DNA of 64,000 nucleotides from an uncultured Candidatus Melainabacteria bacterium (GTDB taxonomy: Bacteria > Cyanobacteriota > Vampirovibrionia > Gastranaerophilales > Gastranaerophilaceae): assembly GCA_934699705.1 (NCBI GenBank), contig CAKUXD010000001.1, positions 59,824 to 123,823 on the forward strand, in the 5' to 3' direction. The notes under the pieces were generated by a model. That model worked only from the letters and a program-made list of their open reading frames with translations. It did not search any database and was not told where the DNA came from. Below, piece after piece: positions 43,401-51,313 of this stretch. Made by a program: the position numbers and the translations under genes. Each line of letters begins with the position of its first letter. The stretch's first letter is position 1.

Positions 43401-44435
43401 TTATTTTTTCACCCTTGAAAAAACTTCTGTATTTATGTCGTCGTAGCTATTTGTGAAGAAATACGCACAAGATGCGACCATTGCTGCGTTATCTGTGCAG
43501 AATTTCATTTCTGGAGCATTAACGTTTATTCCGTCTTTTTCGAGTTCAAACATTTTTCTTCTGATTTCGCTGTTGGCGGCAACTCCGCCTGCGATAACGG
43601 CTTGTTTGTAACCTGTTTCCTCAAGAGCTTTTTTTACTTTTTTTACTAAAGTTGAACTTACACATTCTTGGAAAGATGCACAAATATCGTTTATTGGGAG
43701 TTCTTTACCGTCAAAAGATTTAACCAAACGAAGAACTGCAGTTTTTAACCCGCTAAAACTAAAGTTATATCCGTCAACTTTTGCCTCTGGAAGTTTAAAA
43801 GCGTTCTTATTGCCTTCTTTTGCAAGTTTATCTAAAGTTGCTCCTCCTGGATATGGAAGTCCCATAAGTCTTGCAACTTTATCGTAAGCCTCACCAACTG
43901 CATCATCAATAGTTTCGCCCATAATTATTGTTTCAGAGTTTGATTTTACATTGATAATTTGTGTATGACCGCCACTAACTAACAAGGCGATAAATGGGGG
44001 TTTTATATCGGTGTTTAAGTAATTTGCACTAATGTGTCCGTTTAAGTGATTTATTCCAATAAATGGTTTATCGTAGATTAGGGCAAGTGTTTTTGCAGCA
44101 TTTAAGCCAACAAGCAAGCAACCAACAAGCCCAGGACCTACCGTACCTGCAAATGCGTCAATTTTATCAGGGGTAAGATTTGCCTGTTCAAACGCTTCTT
44201 GAATGACGTAATTTATTGTTTCTAAGTGTTCTCTGGCTGCAACTTCTGGAATTACACCACCATATTTTTCGTGTGTTTTTATTTGTGAAGCAACGACATT
44301 TGAAAGAACTTCTCGTCCATTTTTAACAATTGCGCAAGCTGTTTCATCGCAACTTGATTCAATTGCCATAATTATATTTTCGTGTCCTTCGCCGATTTTA
44401 ACTTCTTTACCTGTAAAAATACTTTTTTTATTCAT
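43401..44435 (-). CDS. tsaD: tRNA N6-threonylcarbamoyladenosine transferase TsaD
   Basis: About 344 residues. 'MAIESSCDETACAIVKNG', the metal-binding His pair in 'GINHLNGHISANYL', 'LLVSGGHTQI' and 'AGGVAANSEIRRKM' are diagnostic. With TsaB/E/C it makes t6A37 in ANN-decoding tRNAs. The start is placed at the ATG at 44435 because a TATAAT box lies 6 nt upstream, in a palindrome shared with obgE. This adds about 22 residues before the usual family start. An internal ATG at the family position has no binding site. Confidence 0.95.
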   Translation of the reverse strand: MNKKSIFTGKEVKIGEGHENIIMAIESSCDETACAIVKNGREVLSNVVASQIKTHEKYGGVIPEVAAREHLETINYVIQEAFEQANLTPDKIDAFAGTVGPGLVGCLLVGLNAAKTLALIYDKPFIGINHLNGHISANYLNTDIKPPFIALLVSGGHTQIINVKSNSETIIMGETIDDAVGEAYDKVARLMGLPYPGGATLDKLAKEGNKNAFKLPEAKVDGYNFSFSGLKTAVLRLVKSFDGKELPINDICASFQECVSSTLVKKVKKALEETGYKQAVIAGGVAANSEIRRKMFELEKDGINVNAPEMKFCTDNAAMVASCAYFFTNSYDDINTEVFSRVKK

Positions 44436-44460
44436 ATTTGTATTATAATACAAATATGAA
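44431..44460. promoter_or_regulatory. Perfect 30-bp palindrome holding both start codons and a shared bidirectional -10
   Basis: The left half is TTCATATTTGTATTA; the right half is its exact reverse complement. The centre TATTATAATA gives TATAAT on both strands (44444-44449 plus; 44447-44442 minus). Each -10 is followed by ACAAAT and then ATG (obgE 44456; tsaD 44435). There is no room for a Shine-Dalgarno on either side. Confidence 0.9.
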
Positions 44461-45733
44461 TTTTATAGATAAAGCAAAAATAAAAGTTATATCAGGTCGC
44501 GGTGGTAACGGTGCAGTTGCTTGGCGTCGTGAAAAATTTGTAGATAAAGGCGGTCCTGCTGGCGGTGATGGCGGTCGTGGCGGAGATATTTATTTGGTTG
44601 CCGATGAAAGTTTATCTACTCTTTTAGATTTTAAATATAAATCTGTTTTTAAGGCTCAATGTGGCGAAAATGGAAGGATTAAAAATCAATTTGGTAAAGG
44701 TGGAGAAGATTTAAAAATAAAAGTCCCAACGGGTACGGTTGTAAAAGATTTAAAAACTGATAAAATTATTGGTGATTTAGTTGAAGACGGACAAGAGCTT
44801 CTTGTTGCAAAAGGCGGTCGTGGTGGTCGCGGAAATGCAAGGTTTTGTACTCCTCAAAAACGCGCACCTCAGTTTTGTGAGCCAGGAGAACCTCCAATTG
44901 AAAGAGAATTGTCGCTAGAATTAAAACTTATTGCTGATGTTGGTTTGTTAGGTATGCCAAATGCTGGTAAATCAACATTTATAAGTGCAATCAGTTCTGC
45001 AAGACCAAAAATTGCTGATTATCCATTTACAACACTTGTTCCAAATTTAGGTGTTGTTAGAAAACCAACTGGCGATGGCTATGTCGTAGCAGATATTCCA
45101 GGGCTTATAGAAGGCGCATCTGAGGGTGTGGGATTGGGTCATGATTTCTTGCGTCATGTTGAACGTTGTCGTTTTTTAGTCCATATTGTGGATTTAACTC
45201 AAGAAAATCCGATGGAAAATTATGACAAAATTAATGATGAATTGGCAAAATATTCTGACAGATTAGCGAATTTATATCAAATTGTAGCCTTGAATAAAAT
45301 TGATGCAATTGATGAAGAAACAAGAGAAAAATATTATAAAGAATTTAAAGAGGTTGCAGACGATGTATATTTGATTTCAGCAGCAACACACGAAAATGTT
45401 GATAAATTAACATATTTTATGGCTCAAAAAGTTGATGAAATTGAAAAACCTGTTTCTGATGTTGTAGTCGAGGAAGATACTGGCGCTTATGATAATGATG
45501 ATAGTTCATTTGAAATTATAAAAGTTGCAAAAGATGCGTTCATTGTTATGGGTGGCAAAATTAAACGTCTTGCTGGTGTAACAGATGAAAGAAACCGTCA
45601 GCAAATTTTGAGATTACAAAATATTTTAAAAGGTATGGGTGTTTTTGATGAACTTAGAAAAAAAGGTATCAAAGACGGTGATACCGTTGTTATTGGTCAT
45701 CTTGAAATGGAATTTTATGAAGATGAATATTAG
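44456..45733 (+). CDS. obgE: Obg/CgtA GTPase
   Basis: 425 residues. A glycine-rich Obg domain (1-158; 'GRGGNGAVAWRREKFV', 'GGPAGGDGGRGGDIYL') precedes a GTPase domain (159-330; 'GLLGMPNAGKSTFISAI', 'DIPGLIEGASEGVGLGHDFL', 'NKID') and a C-terminal OCT domain (350-425; 'FIVMGGKIKRLAGVTD'). It acts in 50S maturation and stress signalling. ATG 44456 is the start; a longer frame from 44438 begins with a non-ATG codon inside the promoter palindrome. Confidence 0.96.
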   Translation: MNFIDKAKIKVISGRGGNGAVAWRREKFVDKGGPAGGDGGRGGDIYLVADESLSTLLDFKYKSVFKAQCGENGRIKNQFGKGGEDLKIKVPTGTVVKDLKTDKIIGDLVEDGQELLVAKGGRGGRGNARFCTPQKRAPQFCEPGEPPIERELSLELKLIADVGLLGMPNAGKSTFISAISSARPKIADYPFTTLVPNLGVVRKPTGDGYVVADIPGLIEGASEGVGLGHDFLRHVERCRFLVHIVDLTQENPMENYDKINDELAKYSDRLANLYQIVALNKIDAIDEETREKYYKEFKEVADDVYLISAATHENVDKLTYFMAQKVDEIEKPVSDVVVEEDTGAYDNDDSSFEIIKVAKDAFIVMGGKIKRLAGVTDERNRQQILRLQNILKGMGVFDELRKKGIKDGDTVVIGHLEMEFYEDEY

Positions 45734-45750
45734 TTGATAATTTATTGTAT

Positions 45751-45789
45751 AAAGAGGTGCGGGTTGCAGAATGCAACCCGCACCTCTTT
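45751..45789 (+). terminator. Long GC-rich hairpin between obgE and a convergent gene
   Basis: 18 bp perfect stem: AAAGAGGTGCGGGTTGCA, loop GAA, exact complement. The T tail is short. It serves both directions. Confidence 0.85.
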
Positions 45790-45799
45790 ATCATGTTAA

Positions 45800-46078
45800 T
45801 TATTTATTTTCTGGTTTTTGTCCTTCATTTTCTGGCTTTATTCCAAAGAATTTTTGAAGTTTTTTTACCCAACCCCAAGTTTGGCTTTCTTTAAGAATTT
45901 TTTCTGGAATATCTTTAGTAACTGTTTTATGTATTTTTTCAGCTTTTCCAAAAATACTTCCTTCGTAAGCAGCTTTTGCAATTTCTTCTTTTGTAAGTGG
46001 TTTGTTTTTGTTATCTTCTGCTTTTTGAGTGTTTGTAGTTGGTTGTTTTTTGTAGTTGTTATTAATTTCGTTTGCCAT
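45800..46078 (-). CDS. Hypothetical 92-residue polar protein
   Basis: The Asn/Gln/Lys-rich N-terminus is followed by a helical 'TKEEIAKAAYEGSIFGKAEK' and 'TWGWVKKLQKFFGIKPENEG'. No signal or membrane segment. Two ATGs are tandem; the inner one (46078) has the better distance from AGGAG. It has a good vegetative promoter with a palindrome in its spacer. Family not recognised. Confidence 0.65.
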   Translation of the reverse strand: MANEINNNYKKQPTTNTQKAEDNKNKPLTKEEIAKAAYEGSIFGKAEKIHKTVTKDIPEKILKESQTWGWVKKLQKFFGIKPENEGQKPENK

Positions 46079-46099
46079 CATAACTCCTTTTTCAAATAT

Positions 46100-46129
46100 G
46101 TTATATCACTACTAGTGGTAATTTGTCAA
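46100..46129 (-). promoter_or_regulatory. Promoter with operator-like palindrome in the spacer
   Basis: TTGACA (46129-46124), 18 nt, TATAAC (46105-46100). CACTACTAGTG (46107-46117) is an 11-bp palindrome wholly within the spacer, the usual place for a repressor that blocks RNA polymerase. Confidence 0.6.
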
Positions 46130-46366
46130 TAAATTTTGATATTTATACCTTAACTTATTTATTCATATTTTTTTATTTTTAATGAATTTCTAAATTTAGA
46201 ATTTTGCTGAATTTGGTAGATACGTTTTAATACCCATTCTGAAGTTTCCAAATTTTGTTTTTGATTTATTAATCCTTCATTTTGGTAAAGTTTATTTTAT
46301 TGTCATTTACAATTTAACTCTGTATTAATGTAATATCAAGTGTTTATTAGTATATGTGTCAAAATG

Positions 46367-46395
46367 TGTCAATAAACCTAAATTGATGCTATAAT
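46367..46395 (+). promoter_or_regulatory. Promoter of the 46402 membrane-protein gene, leaderless geometry
   Basis: TGTCAA, 17 nt, TATAAT, then 6 nt to the ATG. TGTCAA occurs twice in direct repeat here (another at about 46357). Confidence 0.6.
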
Positions 46396-46401
46396 ACATA
46401 T

Positions 46402-46728
46402 ATGTTTAATAGAGTAGATAAATGTTTTTTTATATCATTAATAATAATGTTAATAAATTTAATAATAATATTTGTATTAACAGTAGGAATTCCAATAATT
46501 CATTTAAATGATTTGTATAAAATATCTAATTATATTGTAAATATAATTGTTTTGTTTATATTGCCAATTTGTATTGTTACGCAAATTATTGTTTTAAGTA
46601 TTAAAATGATTTCAAAAAACAAATTACTAAGAGATTGGATAATTATATTAATAAATTTTTTATCTATATTATTTTTTGTATTAATTACGATATGTCTTAT
46701 TGGCTCTCTTATAAATCCATTAATATAA
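46402..46728 (+). CDS. Small membrane protein with three helices
   Basis: 108 residues. Three long hydrophobic segments (12-32, 43-68, 80-107) are rich in Ile and Leu, separated by a short Lys/Arg loop ('KMISKNKLLRD'). There is no family match I can name. It ends 3 nt from the convergent MuF-domain gene, so the two mRNAs may overlap at their ends. It could be an immunity protein, a holin-like protein or unrelated. The very high AT content compared with its neighbours suggests acquired DNA. Confidence 0.6.
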   Translation: MFNRVDKCFFISLIIMLINLIIIFVLTVGIPIIHLNDLYKISNYIVNIIVLFILPICIVTQIIVLSIKMISKNKLLRDWIIILINFLSILFFVLITICLIGSLINPLI

Positions 46729-46731
46729 TTA

Positions 46732-47871
46732 TTATTTTTTATAATCTGGCAATAAGTCGTGCATAAGAATTGAACAATCACAATAAGGATATTTTCTGCC
46801 TCTTTCTCGTCCTAGTCTATTGGCAACTTGGTCTCTTTCTGAGTCTGCTATTGCTTCTTCAATTGTTACTTTATGTGATCTTGCATACATATTATGCCAT
46901 TGATCAAAATTTTCTTTTTGGTTACTTAAAAATTCTGCATATTTTCCTGCCAGAATCCCCATTTCTTGTGTCGCTTCGCAATTTGCTTTTGAATGATAAT
47001 ATTTATCCATTTCGAATTCTTTTAAATGATATGCGTGGTACAAAAGTTCAATATAGTTTGATATAAAAATTCTTAGAGTATTTAAAAATGCTCCAATTGG
47101 ATTTAATATCCCCAATATATCATGTAACAATGTTTGCCATTCTGCTTTTTTAGCATACATATAAGCATAATCTGCATCTACATTATTTTCACATTCAGGT
47201 AGGTGTTTCTCATACTCCTCGCTTAATATTTCTAGTGTAGTATCGGCATCTTGTATTAAATTTTGAACTCGTAAAACATCCTTCTCTAGATCTTGTACCT
47301 CAGTTTCAACTTCATCTACAAGACTTTCAGATTCTTGTATTCCTCCTTCTATATCACTAATCAGAGCTTTTATTTCATCTATTGTATCACATGGCTCTTC
47401 GTTCTCTTTTGTTTCAGGAATTGAGTTTTCATCATCATTATATTCAACAATCTCAACATAACATTTGCAATTGGGGTGAGGCCTTTCTGGGACTTTATCA
47501 TAATAATCAAATTCTTGCCCGTCTAAATCAGCACAAACATCACAAGTATGTTCCCCATTTTCAGAATGCCAAATATATTTATTATAGCTTACGCCACCTT
47601 TTAATACTTTGGTCTCAATATTTTCCTTTTCTTCTTGTGCATCTTTTGCATAATTGTGTTCCTGCAAAGTATTATATCTGTATACTGATTTACCGATGTC
47701 CTGTAATTCAGTATATGATTTTAATAATTTCCCCTTATCTTTGTTATTAATAACAGGATTAGAATAATTTTTTAGTAAGTTTTCTTGCGATTTTGACAGG
47801 GCATGTAAAGTAGGTTCTAATTGTTTGCTATTTTTTAGTGATTGTAAAATTTTTTCTTTTAAATTTGCCAT
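46732..47871 (-). CDS. Orphan MuF-domain protein with coiled coil and toxin-like C-terminal domain
   Basis: 379 residues. Residues 95-140 hold the MuF/SPP1-gp7 zinc-type core: 'YIWHSENGEHTCDVCADLDGQ' then 'PERPHPNCKCYVEIVE'. Acidic coiled coil follows (145-215). The C-terminal 90 residues ('KYYHSKANCEATQEMG', 'EAIADSERDQVANRLGRERG', 'CDCSILMHDLLPDY') form a compact conserved-looking domain with His, Asn, Cys, Arg and Asp that could be catalytic. MuF proteins are minor head proteins of phages and also carriers of polymorphic toxin tips. No other phage gene is near, so an independent toxin or domesticated role is more likely. No signal peptide. Confidence 0.65.
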   Translation of the reverse strand: MANLKEKILQSLKNSKQLEPTLHALSKSQENLLKNYSNPVINNKDKGKLLKSYTELQDIGKSVYRYNTLQEHNYAKDAQEEKENIETKVLKGGVSYNKYIWHSENGEHTCDVCADLDGQEFDYYDKVPERPHPNCKCYVEIVEYNDDENSIPETKENEEPCDTIDEIKALISDIEGGIQESESLVDEVETEVQDLEKDVLRVQNLIQDADTTLEILSEEYEKHLPECENNVDADYAYMYAKKAEWQTLLHDILGILNPIGAFLNTLRIFISNYIELLYHAYHLKEFEMDKYYHSKANCEATQEMGILAGKYAEFLSNQKENFDQWHNMYARSHKVTIEEAIADSERDQVANRLGRERGRKYPYCDCSILMHDLLPDYKK

Positions 47872-47924
47872 TTATATTTCTCCTTAAAGTAATGTATATT
47901 TATAAATAAGTGTTGATAAATACC

Positions 47925-47988
47925 ATGATACTATTATTTTTTATATTTGTCAACATTCATTGACATTTATTATAAATTATTGTAAATT
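47925..47988. promoter_or_regulatory. Divergent promoters with face-to-face -35 boxes
   Basis: Minus: TTGACA (47953-47948), 17 nt, TATCAT (47930-47925), for the MuF gene. Plus: TTGACA (47960-47965), 17 nt, TAAATT (47983-47988), for the XRE gene. The two -35 boxes form an 18-bp inverted repeat (TGTCAA, 6 nt, TTGACA), so one bound regulator could shut both. Confidence 0.6.
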
Positions 47989-48004
47989 AAGATTGGATTT
48001 TAAT

Positions 48005-48388
48005 ATGAACAAACAAGAACAACTTATAAAATTCGGAATAGCATTAAAAAACAGACGTCAAGCACTAAATTTAAGTCTTAGAGATGTTGAAAAAATGTCT
48101 AATGTAAGTGCGGCTTTGATAACCAAGCTTGAAAACGGGAAAATGGCAAACTTTCCAAAAGCATTAACTATCAAACAGCTAAGTAATGCATTGAAATTTG
48201 ATAATGAATTATTTGTTTTAGCAGATATTTTTTCAGACTCAACATATACAGAAAAGTCCGAAAAGACATTTGAACAGGAATTTAGGGAATTTTTGGCGAC
48301 AAAAACAACTCTTAATGCTGAAAATATTGAACAAACTATCTATTTTGTATCAGGCTTAGAAAAATTACAACAAATTAAAAAATTATAA
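48005..48388 (+). CDS. XRE-family helix-turn-helix regulator
   Basis: About 127 residues from the ATG at 48005. An upstream TTG start would begin inside the -35 box. The HTH is 'LRDVEKMSNVSAALITKLEN' (residues 21-41), with 'KMANFPKALTIKQLSNALKF' completing the fold. The C-terminal half ('FEQEFREFLATKTTLNAE') may dimerise. It is divergent from the MuF gene with an inverted repeat between them, so it is the likely regulator of that gene and of itself. Confidence 0.82.
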   Translation: MNKQEQLIKFGIALKNRRQALNLSLRDVEKMSNVSAALITKLENGKMANFPKALTIKQLSNALKFDNELFVLADIFSDSTYTEKSEKTFEQEFREFLATKTTLNAENIEQTIYFVSGLEKLQQIKKL

Positions 48389-48470
48389 GAATTATTTCGA
48401 CTTACATATCAAATTTGTATTCTTTTCTGTCAAATTCTCTGACACTATACATCGAGGCTGTCCATTAAAA

Positions 48471-48505
48471 ATTAAATAGACTATCTTGCAGATAGTCTAT
48501 TTAAT
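48471..48505 (-). terminator. Terminator of tRNA-Asp
   Basis: A 16-bp perfect stem (ATTAAATAGACTATCT and complement) with a 3-nt loop, directly after the CCA end. A T-rich tract follows on the minus strand. Confidence 0.85.
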
Positions 48506-48582
48506 GGCGGGACTGACGAGGCTCGAACTCGCGACCTTCTGCGTGACAGGCAGACACTCTAACCAAACTGAGCTACAATCCC
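48505..48582 (-). tRNA. tRNA-Asp (anticodon GTC)
   Basis: The cloverleaf is read directly. The acceptor GGGATTG pairs with CAGTCCC (one wobble). The D arm is AGCTCAGTTTGGTTAGAGT. The anticodon stem TCTGC/GCAGA has loop CTGTCAC. The T arm is GCGAGTTCGAGCCTCGT. The CCA is encoded. A copy of its 5' end lies upstream in the same transcript. Confidence 0.95.
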
Positions 48583-48598
48583 ATGATTGTTTATGACT

Positions 48599-48678
48599 GG
48601 AATTTCATTCAGTTTGGTTAGAGTCTAATCTAACTACGCAATTGCAAGCACTTGCTGGGCAAACTGAGCTACAATCCC
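48599..48678 (-). ncRNA. tRNA-derived structured leader upstream of tRNA-Asp
   Basis: The first 19 nt repeat the 5' end of tRNA-Asp (with flank, 29 identical nt at 48564-48592 and 48660-48688). The 3' part contains ACTCTAACCAAACTG, the exact complement of the tRNA-Asp D-arm region. The segment folds by eye as an outer stem GGGATT/AATTCC plus TCAGTTTG/CAAACTGA enclosing hairpins GCAAG-TG-CTTGC and GTTAG...CTAAC. It lacks an anticodon and T arm, so it is not a tRNA. Confidence 0.5.
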
Positions 48679-48719
48679 ATGATTGTTTTTTGATTGATTA
48701 AATTTCAATCTGTAAAATA

Positions 48720-48748
48720 ATTATAATTGAACCAATAAAAAAATGCAA
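48720..48748 (-). promoter_or_regulatory. Promoter for the leader and tRNA-Asp
   Basis: TTGCAT (48748-48743), 17 nt, TATAAT (48725-48720). Transcription would begin near 48713, before the tRNA-like element, so both would be on one precursor. Confidence 0.65.
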
Positions 48749-48780
48749 TACCTTTTTTAAAAATTTATTTTTAATCATAA

Positions 48781-48812
48781 AAATACCAACAGCCTGTCTG
48801 TTGGTATTTTTT
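48781..48812. terminator. Hairpin terminator for the 48863-49156 gene
   Basis: AAATACCAACAG, 5-nt loop, CTGTTGGTATTT, with T or A runs on both sides. It acts for the minus-strand gene that ends at 48863. Confidence 0.8.
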
Positions 48813-48862
48813 GAGATTTGGGTTAAATTCCTTTCTCCATTCATTTAATAATGACGATTTAT

Positions 48863-49156
48863 TTATGCAATTTCGCCATCAGTTGCTTGAAGCTGTTTCT
48901 TTTGGTAGTTATGCATTACTGCTGTTACCAAAAATTCGTAAGATTTTTTATTCTCAATTTCTGGAAATTCCTTACGTAACTGTGCTCTGACCATTGCTTC
49001 AAGTTTTTGAGTGCCAGATACTCTATTTCCTTCTGTTGAAGTAATCATGTTTATATAATCAGCACTTGTTTTATCTTGTCCTTGTACATAGTTCAAGAAT
49101 TGTGCTTTTTGATTTTCTTGTTGAATTTGTTGTTGTTTTAAGTTTTTGTTTTGCAT
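48863..49156 (-). CDS. Hypothetical 97-residue protein
   Basis: The Gln-rich N-terminus (11 Gln in the first 30) is followed by helices ('DKTSADYINMITSTEGNRVS', 'LEAMVRAQLRKEFPEIENKK'). No signal or membrane segment. An AGGTAGG sequence upstream may be the binding site. It has its own terminator. Family unknown. Confidence 0.6.
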   Translation of the reverse strand: MQNKNLKQQQIQQENQKAQFLNYVQGQDKTSADYINMITSTEGNRVSGTQKLEAMVRAQLRKEFPEIENKKSYEFLVTAVMHNYQKKQLQATDGEIA

Positions 49157-49314
49157 TTGGGGAACCTACCTTTATCTACCTATGTGTTTGTTTTTGTTTC
49201 TTATGCCTTATTAAAGAATCCTGAAAAAAAAAATTTACTCATTTTACTTCTTTGTTTACATAAGTTAACAATAAACTCTCAAAACTAGCAATAGCCACAA
49301 ATTTTGCTTTTCAA

Positions 49315-51312
49315 TTATTGCTGAATTTTTGAAAAATCACATAATTTTTCAAATTTTTCTTTCAATCTAGTAAGCATGCTCAAGCGGTTATTTTTTACGT
49401 TTTCATCGCTATCCATAACTAATACATTATCGAAAAATGCCGTAATTGCTGGCACTAAAGCGTTTAACTCTTGTAGATATTTATCGTAATCTGTTGTGTC
49501 TGAAATTTTGTTAATTGCATCAACAAGCATGCCTTCTGAGTCATGTTTAAATAAATCATGTTTAATTTCAGCATGCACAGGTTCTTTTAATATTCGGATT
49601 GTTCTGTTTGCGCTTTCCAACAATTCAGGTGCGTTCATTGAGTTTACCACTTTCACTCTTGCAACATAATCAGATAAATCTGCCAATGGATTTCCTGACG
49701 AACATGCTTCAAGAGAATCTTTTTTGTATTCATCGCTCAAGAATATAATCAATCTTTGTGTGAAAAATTCTTGGATATCATTAATACAGTCTTTTTTTAC
49801 TGGTAAAAGTTCCAAGGTTTTTTCAATAAGTTTGTTTAAATCTAATTTTAAATCGTTTGCAAGGATTGTTTTAATAATACCTAAAGCCGCACGACGCACG
49901 CCGAGAGGGTCTGATGAACCTGTTGGTTTTTTACCTTCTACAAATACTGCACAAACTGTATCTAATTTGTCGGCAATTCCAACAATTTGACCTTCTGCAG
50001 TTTTTGCAAGTTCGCTATCTGCGTTTAGTGGGAAGTAGTGTTCTTTAATACCTTCGACAACTTTGTCATCTTCACCTGCGATTTTAGCGTAATCAGAGCC
50101 AATGTATCCTTGTAGTTCTGTAAATTCAAATACTAAGCTTGTACAAAGGTCTGCTTTGCATAAAAGGGCAGTTCTTTCAATAGTTTCGGAAGTGTTACCT
50201 AAAGTGTTTGCAATTTCTTTTGATAAAGCAACAATACGTTGAGTTTTATCATAAATAGATCCCATACCTTTTTGGAATGTCATGCCCTTCAAGCCTTCAA
50301 CATAATCTGCTAAAGGTTTTTTTGTATCTTCATTAAAGAAGAATACTGCATCGTCAAGTCTTGCGCCTACTACACGTAAGTTACCAGCTTTAATATTTTC
50401 AAATTCATTGCCTACGTAATTTGTAATTGTTATAAATTTATTTGTTAATTTTCCATCTTTGTAAAGCGCAAAATATCTTTGATGAACTGCCATTACTGTA
50501 ACTGTTACTTCATCAGGAATTGTTAAATATTTTTCATCAAATTCGCATGTAACTGCAACTGGCCATTCGCAAAGTTGAGTAACTTCTTCCAATAAATCTT
50601 CTGAATATCTGCAAACAGCACCGATTTTATCGGCTTCAGCTTTTGCTTGTTTTACGATTTCAGCTTTTCTTTCGTCTTGATTAACAATAACCTTAACGCT
50701 TTTAAGTTTTTCTACGTATTCATCTGGGTGATTAATTTCTACTGTGTTAGGGGTTGCAAATCTATGACCGCGAGAGATTTTGCCTGATTTTACGTTAATA
50801 ATTTGAAGTGGAATTTCTTTATTGTCCATAATTGAAACAATCCAGCGAATTGGACGTTGAAATTTTTCTTCAAAATTATCCCATCTCATAAAGTGCGAAC
50901 CTTGCATTTTTAATATTAATGACGGAATATTTTCTTGTAAAACTGCAGAAGTTTCTTTACCTTTAATTTCAACTTTTGCGTGTAAATAATTATCTTCAAG
51001 ATAAGCGTCTTTTGGGTCAATGCCGTTTTTTTTCAAAAAGCCTTCGCCTGCTTTTGTAAGATTACCATTTTCGTCGTAAGCTACGTTTTTAATAGGTCCG
51101 CGAAGAACTTTTGTTTCATCGTCTTGTTTTTCTGCCAAACCGTCAATAATAACCGCCAAGCGTCTTGGAGTTGCCAAAACATTTATATCTGAATATTTTA
51201 TGTTATTTGTAGTTAAAAACTTTGAAAATCCTGTTTTTAATTGTTCAACGGCTTGTGCAATAAATTTATATGGTAATTCTTCGCAACCGATTTCTAATAA
51301 ATATTTACTCAT
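49315..51312 (-). CDS. glyS: Glycyl-tRNA synthetase beta subunit
   Basis: 665 residues from the ATG at 51312; the family begins 'LLEIGCEELPYKF', and a longer frame to 51375 would run into the ABC gene. 'SHFMRWDNFEEKFQRPIRWI', 'TVMAVHQRYFALY', 'GMGSIYDKTQRI' and 'KPTGSSDPLGVRRAALG' are conserved. The beta subunit binds tRNA-Gly in the bacterial alpha2beta2 enzyme; glyQ is not in the window. It starts 1 nt after the ABC gene's stop. Confidence 0.96.
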   Translation of the reverse strand: MSKYLLEIGCEELPYKFIAQAVEQLKTGFSKFLTTNNIKYSDINVLATPRRLAVIIDGLAEKQDDETKVLRGPIKNVAYDENGNLTKAGEGFLKKNGIDPKDAYLEDNYLHAKVEIKGKETSAVLQENIPSLILKMQGSHFMRWDNFEEKFQRPIRWIVSIMDNKEIPLQIINVKSGKISRGHRFATPNTVEINHPDEYVEKLKSVKVIVNQDERKAEIVKQAKAEADKIGAVCRYSEDLLEEVTQLCEWPVAVTCEFDEKYLTIPDEVTVTVMAVHQRYFALYKDGKLTNKFITITNYVGNEFENIKAGNLRVVGARLDDAVFFFNEDTKKPLADYVEGLKGMTFQKGMGSIYDKTQRIVALSKEIANTLGNTSETIERTALLCKADLCTSLVFEFTELQGYIGSDYAKIAGEDDKVVEGIKEHYFPLNADSELAKTAEGQIVGIADKLDTVCAVFVEGKKPTGSSDPLGVRRAALGIIKTILANDLKLDLNKLIEKTLELLPVKKDCINDIQEFFTQRLIIFLSDEYKKDSLEACSSGNPLADLSDYVARVKVVNSMNAPELLESANRTIRILKEPVHAEIKHDLFKHDSEGMLVDAINKISDTTDYDKYLQELNALVPAITAFFDNVLVMDSDENVKNNRLSMLTRLKEKFEKLCDFSKIQQ

Positions 51313-51313
51313 T

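Noticed and set aside
44438..44455. N-terminal extensions of ObgE and TsaD (shared MYYNTN sequence)
   Set aside because: Both begin with non-ATG codons inside the promoter palindrome; identical extensions arise only from its symmetry.
46082..46366. A gene in the 280-bp gap between the 92-aa protein and the membrane protein
   Set aside because: Only promoter elements are visible; no frame with a binding site.
46402..47871. A prophage
   Set aside because: Only a MuF-domain protein and an XRE regulator are present; no portal, capsid, terminase, tail or integrase genes.
47960..48004. TTG start adding 15 residues to the XRE regulator
   Set aside because: The TTG is the first three bases of the -35 box (TTGACA); the ATG at 48005 gives the normal fold start.
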